DNA of 7,286 nt from Candidatus Eiseniibacteriota bacterium (GTDB lineage Bacteria > Arandabacterota > Arandabacteria > JAGLYR01): the NCBI GenBank assembly GCA_023132135.1, contig JAGLYR010000318.1:1-7286 (forward strand), read 5' to 3'. Position numbers and translations under genes: made by a program. Of this stretch, positions 1 through 7,217 are shown one piece after another. Below the pieces are notes generated by a model. That model was not told where the DNA came from, did no database searches, and saw only the letters and a list, made by a program, of their open reading frames with translations. Numbering within the stretch: the stretch's first letter is position 1; every line of letters starts with the position of its first letter.

Positions 1-583
1 ACTCCGCCTCCACCTTCTCCCTGGCGAGTCCCGCACCCTTGAACGCCACCAGTCGCCCGCCCCCCCGAAGCAAGGGCAAACCCATCTCAACCAAGCGCGC
101 CAGCTTCGCCACCGTCCGCACCACCACCACATCCAAGCCACCCGCAAGTCCACCGTCCTTCACCAGCTCCTCCGCCCTCACCCGCAACACCACTGTCTCC
201 CGTAACCCCAAGTGTCCCACGACGCGCTCCAGAAATAAACAGCGCTTTCGAACAGACTCCACCAGAGTCATCCTCAGTGCAGGCCTCAGGATCTTCCAGA
301 CCAGTCCCGGGAACCCAGCCCCGCTCCCCAAATCCATGATCTCCGTATCTACATTGGTCCGGAGACATCGCAACCCCTCCGCGCAGTCCAGGAAATGATA
401 TTCCACCAGACGATCCACGTCGCGGCGCGAGACAAGATTCACCCGCCGATTCCAGCTCCTGACGGCCTCCCGGTACCACACCAGAGCTTCCAGACGATCC
501 TCGGAACACTCCAGCCCCAGCCCCGCGAGCGCATCACGGAAAGCCAGGAATTCCGTATCCAGTGGTGATCCATATCGTCTCAC
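1..583 (-). CDS. rsmG: 16S rRNA (guanine-N7) methyltransferase RsmG (GidB), 3' end cut by window
   Basis: RsmG transfers a methyl group from S-adenosylmethionine to N7 of a guanine in the 530 loop of 16S rRNA (G527 in E. coli numbering); it is cytosolic. The 194 codons present read openly to the window edge. The SAM-binding loop [10 protein letters not shown] is at residues 84-93. Before it comes the family N-terminal helical part with WNRRVNLVS (44-52) and H63. After it come LVES (107-110), VVVVRT (152-157) and LVAFKG (178-183). Families usually have a little over 200 residues, so only the C-terminal end is missing. The start is GTG at 581-583, which overlaps the mnmG stop as GTGA; a GGAAG five bases upstream can act as Shine-Dalgarno. 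This suggests translational coupling to mnmG. A run of seven G on the coding strand (plus 60-66) encodes part of the LLRGGGRL stretch. Identity is secure from the motif and the position after mnmG. Confidence 0.95.
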   Translation of the reverse strand, partial: MRRYGSPLDTEFLAFRDALAGLGLECSEDRLEALVWYREAVRSWNRRVNLVSRRDVDRLVEYHFLDCAEGLRCLRTNVDTEIMDLGSGAGFPGLVWKILRPALRMTLVESVRKRCLFLERVVGHLGLRETVVLRVRAEELVKDGGLAGGLDVVVVRTVAKLARLVEMGLPLLRGGGRLVAFKGAGLAREKVEAE

Positions 584-2463
584 GACATCTTCCGCAACGA
601 GTCCCTGCTTCGCTTTCCCAAGTGGATCCAGAGTCCGGCAATATCAGCCGGGCTGACCCCGGAAATCCGCGATGCCTGACCCAGGGATTCAGGTCGCATT
701 CTAGCCAGTTTCTCCCGCGCTTCAAACGAAATCTGCGGAATTGCCATAAAATCCAGATCCTCCGGAATCCCCTTGTTTTCCAACCGGGCAACTTCCTCGA
801 TCTGCTTTTCCTGCCTCCGAATGTAGCCCTTGTACTTCAGACGGATCTCCACTCGTGAAGTCACCGATTCCGGCAACTCCGGCAGTTTGCTATCCAGAGG
901 TGAGAGCGCCGCGTAGTCCACGCGCGGACGAGCGAGAATCCTCGCCAGTGGAATTCCCGAAGTAAGATCGCGGGATCCGAGCGCATCGGGCATCTCACGA
1001 AGTACTCCCGGCCGGACCACTGTTTTCTCCAGACGCCGGATTTCCCGTTCGACCTCACGCGTCCGGTCCTCCACGGAGCGAAGCGCTTCCGCCGGAATGA
1101 GACCAAACCGGTGCCCGTGCTTCATGAGCCGCTCGTCCGCGTTGTCATGCCGGAGCATCAGACGGTACTCCGCTCGGGAGGTAAACATCCTGTAGGGCTC
1201 TTCGGTTCCCTTGGTCACAAGATCGTCAATGAGAACCCCAATGTATGCTTCGGAGCGGGAGAGTCGGAGCGGCGCCCGCCCCTGGGTGGAGGCCGCCGCA
1301 TTGATACCCGCCAGAATCCCCTGCCCCGCTGCTTCCTCATAGCCCGATGTTCCGTTGATTTGGCCGGCCAGGAAGAGACCAGCAACCCGTTTGGTCTCCA
1401 AGGTAGCTCGCAGTTGCGTCGGCTGAACGAAGTCGTACTCCACGGCGTAGCCCGGGCGCATGATCTGGGCCTCTTCAAGTCCGGGAATAGACTGAAGCAC
1501 TTCCATCTGGACTTCCTCGGCCAGAGAAGTCGCCAACCCATTCAGGTAGAACTCCTCTGTGTCCTTCCCCTCGGGTTCCACGAAGATCTGGTGGCTCTGC
1601 TTCTGCGCGAAACGGACCACCTTATCCTCAATCGAAGGGCAGTACCGTGGCCCAACACCCACAATTTGCCCCGAGTACAGTGCCGAGCGCCCCAGATTCC
1701 TCAGGATGATGGCATGGGTTCGTTCGTTGGTAGAGGTCATGTAGCAAGACACTTGCTCTTGGGTGATTCTCCCGGTGAAATGAGAAAATGGCGATGGGGG
1801 GTCGTCCCCCTTCTGTTCCCTCATTCTCGCAAAATCAAGCGTCCGGCCGTTGACTCTGGGAGGCGTACCCGTTTTCAGTCTCCCAAGAGTCAAACCCGCC
1901 CTCCCAAGCGACGCCGAAAGCCGGGCCGCCCCAACTTCTCCCGAGCGGCCTCCGGGAAACGACTGCGATGCGAGATGGATCGTCCCATTAAGGAACGTCC
2001 CGGGCGCCAGGACAACAGTTCGGCAGAGGTACCGGCTGCCGGTCAGTGTTTCGAGCCCAACCACCCGCCCTCCCTCAATCACCAGATCGCAGACCTCATC
2101 CTGCTTCAGCGCAAGTCCATCCTGGCTTTCAATGGCCTGCCTCATCCGTCTCTGGTACCTGAGCCTGTCGGCCTGTGCCCGCAGGGACCATAGTGCTGCT
2201 CCCCGCTTCCGGTTCAGCCAGCGGAACTGGATGCCCGTCTCATCAATGGCCCGAGCCATTTCTCCGCCCAGCGCATCCACCTCGCGGACAATCTGTCCCT
2301 TTGCAACCCCGCCAATGGCAGGGTTGCATGACATCTGCGCCAAATGGTCGATGTTCAGGCAGAAGAGAACCGTTCGCACACCCATGCGGGCCGCAGCCAG
2401 TGCGGCTTCACACCCAGCGTGACCAGCGCCCACAACCGCGACATCGAATGACCCTGTTTCCAT
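580..2463 (-). CDS. mnmG: tRNA uridine-5-carboxymethylaminomethyl modification enzyme MnmG (GidA)
   Basis: MnmG is the FAD- and NADH-dependent partner of MnmE. The complex installs the (carboxymethyl)aminomethyl group on C5 of the wobble uridine of certain tRNAs in the cytosol. With the ATG at 2461-2463 the protein has 627 residues, close to the usual length. Visible signatures are the FAD dinucleotide-binding GAGHAG (12-17), MSCNPAIGG with conserved Cys46, [13 protein letters not shown] with conserved Cys275, PGYAVEYDF (about 337-345), [21 protein letters not shown] (362-382) and the C-terminal [14 protein letters not shown] (595-608). The usual GPAV near residue 88 reads GAAL here. An in-frame TTG at 2473-2475 would add four residues. 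I prefer the ATG, since a weak GGCGGAG lies just upstream, but the start is not settled. A parS site lies directly upstream. The stop overlaps the rsmG start. Confidence 0.97.
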   Translation of the reverse strand: METGSFDVAVVGAGHAGCEAALAAARMGVRTVLFCLNIDHLAQMSCNPAIGGVAKGQIVREVDALGGEMARAIDETGIQFRWLNRKRGAALWSLRAQADRLRYQRRMRQAIESQDGLALKQDEVCDLVIEGGRVVGLETLTGSRYLCRTVVLAPGTFLNGTIHLASQSFPGGRSGEVGAARLSASLGRAGLTLGRLKTGTPPRVNGRTLDFARMREQKGDDPPSPFSHFTGRITQEQVSCYMTSTNERTHAIILRNLGRSALYSGQIVGVGPRYCPSIEDKVVRFAQKQSHQIFVEPEGKDTEEFYLNGLATSLAEEVQMEVLQSIPGLEEAQIMRPGYAVEYDFVQPTQLRATLETKRVAGLFLAGQINGTSGYEEAAGQGILAGINAAASTQGRAPLRLSRSEAYIGVLIDDLVTKGTEEPYRMFTSRAEYRLMLRHDNADERLMKHGHRFGLIPAEALRSVEDRTREVEREIRRLEKTVVRPGVLREMPDALGSRDLTSGIPLARILARPRVDYAALSPLDSKLPELPESVTSRVEIRLKYKGYIRRQEKQIEEVARLENKGIPEDLDFMAIPQISFEAREKLARMRPESLGQASRISGVSPADIAGLWIHLGKRSRDSLRKMS

Positions 2464-2475
2464 GGACTCCGCCAA

Positions 2476-2491
2476 TGTTCCACGTGAAACG
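2476..2491. promoter_or_regulatory. parS: parS centromere-like site (ParB binding)
   Basis: The 16 bases TGTTCCACGTGAAACG match the known bacterial parS consensus TGTTNCACGTGAAACA at every position except the last (G for A). The site is a near-palindrome centred on CACGTG and fills most of the 30-base gap between the mnmE stop and the mnmG start. parS sites bind the CTP-dependent clamp protein ParB to organise and segregate the origin region, and they often occur near mnmG/rsmG/parAB. The match is read directly; binding is inferred. No second CACGTG-centred copy was noticed in this window. Confidence 0.85.
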
Positions 2492-2493
2492 CT

Positions 2494-3858
2494 CTACTTG
2501 CCAATACAGAACCGTGAGAAAATGCGCTCCAGAATCTCCTCACTTGTTGTCTCTCCGCTGAGATCTCCAAATGCCTCAACTGCTTCCCGAAGATCCACTG
2601 CGGCGATTTCAATACCGCCAGAGTTTATCGCATCAACACTTTTTATAACCATATCGTACGTTCGTCTCAAGATGTCTATCTGTCGGACGCTCGCCGGGAC
2701 ACCTACTTCCGGCTCAAGGTTGCCGGCAATTCGGCGGCCCAGTTCCTGTTTCAGATCATCCACCCCATCCCCGCGCAGAGCCGACACTCGCACTACCGGA
2801 ACTCCGGGCCCCAACCCACTCACCAAGTTCTCGACTTCCCTCCGGACCCCGAAATCTATCTTGTTGAGAACCAGCAAGACCTGGTCGCCGCTGCAACCAG
2901 TGAGAGCTTTCCTGTCCTCGTCATCCGGCACCCCCGCAGCATCCAGCAAGTGGAGCACTATCTCCGCCCGTTTCCCTTCCCTCCGGGCGCGCTCCACAGC
3001 AATCTCTTCAATCCCGCTGGTCCCGGACCGAATTCCCGCCGTATCCAGCAGTCGAGTGGGAACACCTCCCATGGATATCCATTCAGCCACCACATCGCGC
3101 GTTGTTCCCGGTTTGTCGCTCACAATCACCCGGTCTTCTCCCACAAGGCAGTTGAAAAGCGTCGACTTGCCCACATTGGGTTTTCCCACAATGGCTACGT
3201 CGGTTCCGTCCTGGAGTCTTCGCCCCAGCCGACAGCGATCAAGCATCGCCTCGAGCCGACGCGCAACATCAGCCAGTTTCTTGCCCATCTCCTCGTCGGA
3301 CCATGGCGCTGTGTCCTCCGCAAAGTCAATCTCACATTCCAGATGCACACGGCACTCATCGAGTTCCCCTCGAAGCGATCTCAACTCCCGAGATACCTCT
3401 CCCCCCGCCTGGCGAACAGCCGCCCGGAGACCTGCGTCCGTCCGGGCTTGGATGATCTCCACCACACCCTCGGCCTGAACCAGATCCATGCGGCCGTTAA
3501 GAAACCCTCGTCGGGTGAACTCGCCGGCTTCCGCCAGCCTCGCGCCTGCCGCCAGTACCTGTTCCAGCACCAGAGCCGAAGGTACGCGACCGCCATGGCA
3601 GCTGATCTCGACGGTGTCTTCACCCGTTGAGGTTCCCGGGCCGCGCATCACGGTCAGGAGCACCCGATCAATGGTATCGCCCCGCTTGTCCACGACGCGA
3701 CCATAGCTGACGGTGTGCGAAGGCATTTCCGAGGGATTCTTTCCACCCCGGAAGCACTCGTCCGCAACCCTGACCGCTGTCGGCCCCGAGATGCGGACGA
3801 TGGAAAGCGCACCTTCCCCGATGGGAGTTGCAATTGCTGCGATGGTGTCTCCAAACAC
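2494..3858 (-). CDS. mnmE: tRNA uridine-5-carboxymethylaminomethyl modification GTPase MnmE (TrmE)
   Basis: MnmE is the GTPase and formyl-tetrahydrofolate-binding partner of MnmG in wobble-uridine modification of tRNA. The 454 residues match the family length. The N-terminal tetrahydrofolate-binding domain opens with DTIAAIATPIGEGALSIVRISG (4-25). The inserted G domain carries G1 GKPNVGKST (225-233), G2 GTTRD (251-255), G3 DTAG (272-275), G4 NKID (332-335) and SA (359-360). The helical domain ends in the family's FCIGK (450-454), whose Cys is conserved. The Arg-His pair often seen where the C-terminal helical domain resumes is not present: this stretch reads VRQIDILRR (391-399). The start is GTG at 3856-3858, chosen because family members begin only a few residues before DTI and an in-frame stop lies 30 bases further up. 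Its Shine-Dalgarno sequence lies on the far side of a hairpin. Confidence 0.97.
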   Translation of the reverse strand: MFGDTIAAIATPIGEGALSIVRISGPTAVRVADECFRGGKNPSEMPSHTVSYGRVVDKRGDTIDRVLLTVMRGPGTSTGEDTVEISCHGGRVPSALVLEQVLAAGARLAEAGEFTRRGFLNGRMDLVQAEGVVEIIQARTDAGLRAAVRQAGGEVSRELRSLRGELDECRVHLECEIDFAEDTAPWSDEEMGKKLADVARRLEAMLDRCRLGRRLQDGTDVAIVGKPNVGKSTLFNCLVGEDRVIVSDKPGTTRDVVAEWISMGGVPTRLLDTAGIRSGTSGIEEIAVERARREGKRAEIVLHLLDAAGVPDDEDRKALTGCSGDQVLLVLNKIDFGVRREVENLVSGLGPGVPVVRVSALRGDGVDDLKQELGRRIAGNLEPEVGVPASVRQIDILRRTYDMVIKSVDAINSGGIEIAAVDLREAVEAFGDLSGETTSEEILERIFSRFCIGK

Positions 3859-3866
3859 ACCAACGA

Positions 3867-3902
3867 CAGGGTGCGCTTCCGCTCACCCTGCCTCCACCTC
3901 CT
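3867..3902 (-). promoter_or_regulatory. mnmE ribosome-binding site separated from GTG start by a hairpin
   Basis: On the coding strand AGGAGGTGGAGG (3902-3891) is a very strong Shine-Dalgarno sequence but ends 32 bases before the mnmE GTG. The bases between begin with an inverted repeat at 3890-3867: CAGGGTG, a two-base bulge AG, CG, a GAAG loop, then CGCACCCTG. This gives nine Watson-Crick pairs. If the stem forms, the GGAGG at 3895-3891 is brought to eight bases from the start codon, a normal spacing. The sequence and pairing are read directly; the role in initiation is inferred. Confidence 0.55.
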
Positions 3903-3932
3903 CGTATGGAAATGAACCTCGGACTACCCCGA

Positions 3933-4496
3933 TCACACAGGTTGAGCAGACCGGCTTTTTCCGGAATCCGTCGTTCGTCCTCCGGAGCTCCGATCCCTGC
4001 GGTAGGAACTTCTCCCCTTGTCTTGGGGGGACGATCGTCGCCGCGATCCCGAGCGTTGGCGGCGCCGGTATCCTCCCACATCCACAGTCACCCGCCGCCG
4101 CTCACTGCAACCGCTATTGACCATGCGGTCGATCAGATGTTCAAGAGCGTCCAGGGTCTGGCCGTGACGCCCGATCAGCAAACCATCGAGGTCGGCGGTT
4201 TCAATGGAAACGTGGATTCGCATTTCGCTGATCGCCACTCCTACCTGTCCACCCAGTCCCATTCGCCCCAGGAGACCATCCACTATCCTCCGGGCTCTTT
4301 CTTCCCTTGTTGCCGCGGGGATCAGCTGCACACGGGCCTTCCGAGCTCCGAATAGCCAGAAGATACCCCTGGAGCCCTCATCGAGGACGATGACCCGCAC
4401 GTCCCCTTCCGGCATTCCAAGAACAGCCAAACCCCGATTAACAGCTTCTCTGATCGTCTTTCCCTCTTGAACGATCCCGTCTTTCATTTCCGTCAT
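3933..4496 (-). CDS. jag: Jag/KhpB-type RNA-binding protein, Jag-N and KH domains, no R3H
   Basis: Jag (KhpB, SpoIIIJ-associated) is a cytosolic RNA-binding protein usually encoded directly after yidC. With the ATG at 4494-4496 it has 187 residues. The Jag-N domain spans about 8-58, including EGKTIREAVN and the typical GSRGIFWLFGARKARV. A KH domain follows (about 60-142) with GRHG as the GxxG loop (109-112) and TLDALEHLIDRMVN. Normal family members continue from GGY into a roughly 60-residue R3H domain. Here the last 45 residues are instead a low-complexity tail rich in Arg, Ser and Gly (13 Arg and 2 Lys after Y143), with no R3H signature. The ATG is chosen because GGGA lies eight bases upstream. 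An in-frame TTG at 4512-4514 would add six residues, and the ATG at 4485-4487 would remove three. The yidC gap is 42 bases. Identity is secure from Jag-N, KH and position; the tail is unusual. Confidence 0.9.
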   Translation of the reverse strand: MTEMKDGIVQEGKTIREAVNRGLAVLGMPEGDVRVIVLDEGSRGIFWLFGARKARVQLIPAATREERARRIVDGLLGRMGLGGQVGVAISEMRIHVSIETADLDGLLIGRHGQTLDALEHLIDRMVNSGCSERRRVTVDVGGYRRRQRSGSRRRSSPQDKGRSSYRRDRSSGGRTTDSGKSRSAQPV

Positions 4497-4538
4497 CGTC
4501 GGTGTCCCATCCAAATCCAGGTTTGTGCATGGAAAAGA

Positions 4539-6242
4539 CTACGCAGGTTCCCCTTCCGCGGCAGCCTTGCCTCGCTTCACCATCACGTACTGCTGCCCGA
4601 TACTCATGACCGTGTTCACAAGCCAGTACAGAACCAAACCAGACGGCATACGGAAGAAGATCACCGTCATGAAAATGGGCATCATGTAGCCCATCATCTT
4701 CTGCCGCGGATCGCCGGCCCCGCTGGTGGTAGTCAACTTCTGCTGCAGGAGCATCGATACTCCCATCAATATTGGCAACAGGCTGAGAGCCGGAAGCGGC
4801 GCAGGCAAAGAAAGAACCACATCGGGAAGCGAAAGATCGTTGATCCACAGGACAAAGGGCGCTTGCCTCAGCTCGATCGTTCGCTGCAGGACGGCATAGA
4901 GAGCGAAGAACACGGGCGACTGCAACAGCAGAGGAAAGCACCCGCCCACAGGATTGACGCCCTGGTCCTTATAGAGCTTCATCACCTCCTGGTTCATACG
5001 CTTGGGGTCCTTCTTGTGCTTCTCCTTGAGCGCCGCCATCTTGGGCTGGAGCTCCTGCATTCTCTGCATGGACTTCATGCTCTTCTGCGTGAGCGGGTAG
5101 AAGAGGACCTTCGTGACGACTGACAGGATGATGATAACCAGACCATAGTTCGGAATCCACTTGTGCGTTGTCAGCAGCATCCAGTAGATGAGCTTGCTAA
5201 GGGGGCGGATGAGTTTGTGCCCGAAATCAACATATTGTTCGAGACCGAGATCGAGATCCTTGAGGATCCTGTAGTCAAGCGGGCCGAGGTACAGCTGGGT
5301 GTCTATCCGCCAACCTCCCCTTTCTGTCGCCGCGAAGAGAATCGAGAAGCCCAGACGCTCAGCGCCCTCCTCACCGCCCATTTCAACGGCCATGGCGTTT
5401 CCGCTCCGGGGAACCAGCACCGAGGTGAAGTACTTCGTCTTCAGTCCCGCCCAGTGCACCTCCCCGCGGCGCAGGGGCATCGGCTCCTTCTTCAAATGCT
5501 TGACCTGCTTCTTGATGACCTCGCTGTCCACGGAAACCAAGGTAGAAAAGTAGCGGTTCTCATCCGTCCGGTCGGCTTCTGTTGAGGCCGCCGAACTGAT
5601 CCAGCCGAGACGCAGCGGGTCTCCTTTCTCGGCCGCCGGATCGCTCACCGAAATTGACATGTCCGCCAGGTATTCCGCGTTTCTGAACGTCAGAACCTCC
5701 GTGATCACAGGTCCGTGCCCGCCGGCGGATGTGAATCTCACTTCGCCCACCAAGGCCCTGTCGGGCGTCCCCTCTCCCAGAACCAGTCTGTCGACATTCG
5801 TCTCAAAAACCCGCATTGCGCCGCTCTGCTTTTCCCAACCCCCCACTCCCAGGAAAAGCCCTCCCTCCAGGCTGTCGGGCACCAGTTCCGCCCAATCTGA
5901 ATCAACACCGGAGAAATTCTTCAGCTGCCATGAGAGGATTCTCGGACCCACGTTGCTCAGGACCGCTCTGAACAAGTCCGTGTCCACCACGATTCTTTTC
6001 TCGGGGATTGCAGAAGGAAACTCATCGTCTCCGATTTCCATCTCAGTGCCGGCAGATTCCTCCCGGCGAAACTCCTCCCGGGAGGGGATTGCCGTTCTTT
6101 CCTTCGCAAGATCCGCCGTGACCACCGGAGAATCGGATCGCTGCGGCTCAGGCGGAGCAACGCGCGTTGGCCGCATCAGCACCTCATACATGACCAGCAC
6201 GAGGAACATCAACATAACTGCAATGAAAGCCCTTTTCTCCAT
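4539..6242 (-). CDS. yidC: membrane protein insertase YidC
   Basis: YidC inserts and folds inner-membrane proteins, alone or with SecYEG. The 567-residue length and layout are those of the Gram-negative form. The first transmembrane helix is at about 6-23, a large periplasmic domain spans about 50-345, and the conserved five-helix core runs to the C terminus. In the core, KVLFYPLTQKSMKSM begins at 378, the cytoplasmic coiled hairpin is at about 388-426, NPVGGCFPLLLQSPVFFALY at 430-449, and MPSGLVLYW at 532-540. The groove residue that is Arg366 in E. coli aligns with Lys378. The C-terminal tail after the last helix is short (about 15 residues), with no long ribosome-binding extension. The ATG start has AGAGGG nine bases upstream. 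The gene lies 51 bases after yidD, the usual companion order. Identity is secure. Confidence 0.97.
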   Translation of the reverse strand: MEKRAFIAVMLMFLVLVMYEVLMRPTRVAPPEPQRSDSPVVTADLAKERTAIPSREEFRREESAGTEMEIGDDEFPSAIPEKRIVVDTDLFRAVLSNVGPRILSWQLKNFSGVDSDWAELVPDSLEGGLFLGVGGWEKQSGAMRVFETNVDRLVLGEGTPDRALVGEVRFTSAGGHGPVITEVLTFRNAEYLADMSISVSDPAAEKGDPLRLGWISSAASTEADRTDENRYFSTLVSVDSEVIKKQVKHLKKEPMPLRRGEVHWAGLKTKYFTSVLVPRSGNAMAVEMGGEEGAERLGFSILFAATERGGWRIDTQLYLGPLDYRILKDLDLGLEQYVDFGHKLIRPLSKLIYWMLLTTHKWIPNYGLVIIILSVVTKVLFYPLTQKSMKSMQRMQELQPKMAALKEKHKKDPKRMNQEVMKLYKDQGVNPVGGCFPLLLQSPVFFALYAVLQRTIELRQAPFVLWINDLSLPDVVLSLPAPLPALSLLPILMGVSMLLQQKLTTTSGAGDPRQKMMGYMMPIFMTVIFFRMPSGLVLYWLVNTVMSIGQQYVMVKRGKAAAEGEPA

Positions 6243-6293
6243 TGTATCTATCCCTCTTGTCTGCGAATGCAGACCAACGAGTGGTCCCGCGCG

Positions 6294-6551
6294 CTACGCC
6301 GGGTCGTAACCCCCTGGGTGAAGGGGATGACACCGAAGCACACGAAGAAGAGCCGATGCGGTTCCCCGGAGCAATCCATACTTGCGAATGGCGTCCGCGG
6401 CATACTGGGAACATGAGGGTGTGAATCTACAGTGGGAACCAAGCAGAGGGGAAATGAGTTGTTGGTACACGCGGATCACGACGATGAACACGAAGGCGGC
6501 TACCCGTTCCGCCCACACAATCCAAGCCGAGCGTTTCATCTTCCCAAGCAT
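6294..6551 (-). CDS. yidD: membrane protein insertion efficiency factor YidD
   Basis: YidD is a small membrane-associated protein that aids YidC-dependent insertion; its gene is commonly placed between rnpA and yidC, as here. With ATG at 6549-6551 it has 85 residues, the normal size. An N-terminal hydrophobic or amphipathic segment (about 10-28) precedes [10 protein letters not shown] (29-38), then the hallmark [19 protein letters not shown] (41-59) and [12 protein letters not shown] (73-84). Three Cys (41, 47, 74) fit the family pattern. Alternative in-frame starts are GTG at 6552-6554 and ATG at 6537-6539. The chosen ATG has a GGGTGG-type Shine-Dalgarno just upstream. Only 16 bases separate it from the rnpA stop, so the two are probably co-transcribed. 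Identity is secure; the exact start is not. Confidence 0.95.
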   Translation of the reverse strand: MLGKMKRSAWIVWAERVAAFVFIVVIRVYQQLISPLLGSHCRFTPSCSQYAADAIRKYGLLRGTASALLRVLRCHPLHPGGYDPA

Positions 6552-6567
6552 CACGCCACCCGGGTAT

Positions 6568-6924
6568 CTATCCGCGCCACAGGCGGGCGCTCTCCAACAA
6601 CCGGACCATGTCCGCCTGCACGTTCTCGAAGGTCATGCCGCGGGTATCGCCCCGCGCCAGAAACACAAGCGATCGTCCCCCGCTTGGGATCCCGTACCTG
6701 ATCTTCCGGTACGCTTCTCGCATCAGTCTCTTCGCCCGGTTGCGCGCCACAGCTTTTCTCACGCGGCGGGTTGTCGTGAATCCCACCTTGGGCCCGCGAC
6801 CTTCTCTCGTTAGACAGAAAAGGACCAGATGCGTTCCACCGTAGGCCTTGCCCTTCTTGAACACTTCCCCGAACTCGGCAGAGGATCCGATTCTCTCGGC
6901 TTTTCTCAAGCACTCACGGGTCAT
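6568..6924 (-). CDS. rnpA: ribonuclease P protein component
   Basis: RnpA binds the catalytic RNase P RNA and helps it remove 5' leaders from pre-tRNA. From the ATG at 6922-6924 it is 118 residues, the usual size. It starts with the family pattern [22 protein letters not shown] (5-26). The basic signature [14 protein letters not shown] (60-73) contains the RNR of the RNA-binding helix, and VFLARGD (87-93) matches the conserved strand after it. An in-frame ATG at 6970-6972, with GGGG eight bases upstream and only 24 bases from rpmH, would add 16 residues that have no counterpart I know in the family. Automatic callers may choose it. The gene follows rpmH, as in most bacteria. Identity is secure; the start is moderately sure. 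Confidence 0.93.
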   Translation of the reverse strand: MTRECLRKAERIGSSAEFGEVFKKGKAYGGTHLVLFCLTREGRGPKVGFTTTRRVRKAVARNRAKRLMREAYRKIRYGIPSGGRSLVFLARGDTRGMTFENVQADMVRLLESARLWRG

Positions 6925-6996
6925 CGTTCGAAGAGCCCTCGCTGTGTCCGGACCTACTGATCCGCAGACCATCTCGATGTCCCCAAGATGGCCGCG

Positions 6997-7131
6997 TCAG
7001 ACCGTCAGGCGAGTTCTACCCTTCGCGCGTCTTCTCGTGATGACCTTTCGCCCACCGCGGGTTCGCATCCGAGCCCGAAAGCCGAGGCCCCTTTTCCGAC
7101 GCACATTACTCGGTTGATACGTTCGCTTCAC
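6997..7131 (-). CDS. rpmH: 50S ribosomal protein L34 (bL34)
   Basis: This is the small, very basic large-subunit ribosomal protein L34. The 44-residue product begins [20 protein letters not shown] after the initiator and ends [12 protein letters not shown], both diagnostic of the family, and the length is exactly typical. The start codon is GTG (7129-7131), set by the invariant KRTYQPS start and supported by GGAGAAAAGG ending seven bases upstream. It is the first gene of the cluster; rnpA follows on the same strand after a gap of about 70 bases. Confidence 0.97.
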   Translation of the reverse strand: MKRTYQPSNVRRKRGLGFRARMRTRGGRKVITRRRAKGRTRLTV

Positions 7132-7138
7132 AGCAGCA

Positions 7139-7148
7139 CCTTTTCTCC
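7139..7148 (-). promoter_or_regulatory. rpmH ribosome-binding site
   Basis: On the coding strand GGAGAAAAGG ends seven bases before the rpmH GTG. It offers both a GGAG and an AAAGG complementary to the 16S rRNA tail. It supports the GTG as start. Confidence 0.6.
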
Positions 7149-7188
7149 ACTCTCAGGGTCCGTCCCAGTACAGACGCTCAATCGCCTC

Positions 7189-7217
7189 ACGCTACGTTAC
7201 GTCCTACTCGAAGTCAA
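7189..7217 (-). promoter_or_regulatory. candidate sigma-70-like promoter of the rpmH cluster
   Basis: Upstream of rpmH on the coding strand a good -35 box TTGACT (7217-7212) is followed after 17 bases by TAGCGT (7194-7189), a weak -10 box with three consensus matches. It sits about 58 bases before the rpmH GTG, where a promoter for the first gene is expected, and an A-rich GGGAAAAAGC lies just before the -35. Only the -35 box and spacing are good, so this is tentative. The rest of 7132-7286 shows no gene I can support. Confidence 0.35.

Noticed and set aside
1111-2193. Plus-strand 360-codon open frame opposite mnmG
   Set aside because: It is antisense to a well-conserved MnmG reading frame, has no recognisable domain, and is explained by the GC-rich codon use of mnmG.
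2462-3478. Plus-strand 338-codon open frame opposite mnmE
   Set aside because: It is a Ser/Arg-rich translation of the strand opposite MnmE, with no family features; a shadow frame.
3668-4081. Minus-strand frame across the jag end and mnmE start, possible R3H remnant (contains ERRI)
   Set aside because: Only the four-residue ERRI resembles R3H; the surrounding pattern, including the PM-x-x-x-ERR-x-VH context, is absent, so a frameshifted R3H domain is not supported.
4438-4941. Minus-strand 167-codon frame overlapping yidC and jag
   Set aside because: It is an alternative frame of confidently identified genes, with low-complexity charged sequence.
6074-6085. Perfect palindrome CCTCCCGGGAGG
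   Set aside because: It lies within the yidC codons for the charged Arg/Glu linker after the first membrane helix, with no T-run; probably a by-product of the codons there.
7143-7151. TTCTCCACT as a DnaA box
   Set aside because: It matches TTATCCACA at only seven of nine positions and has no neighbours, so an origin cannot be claimed from this window.
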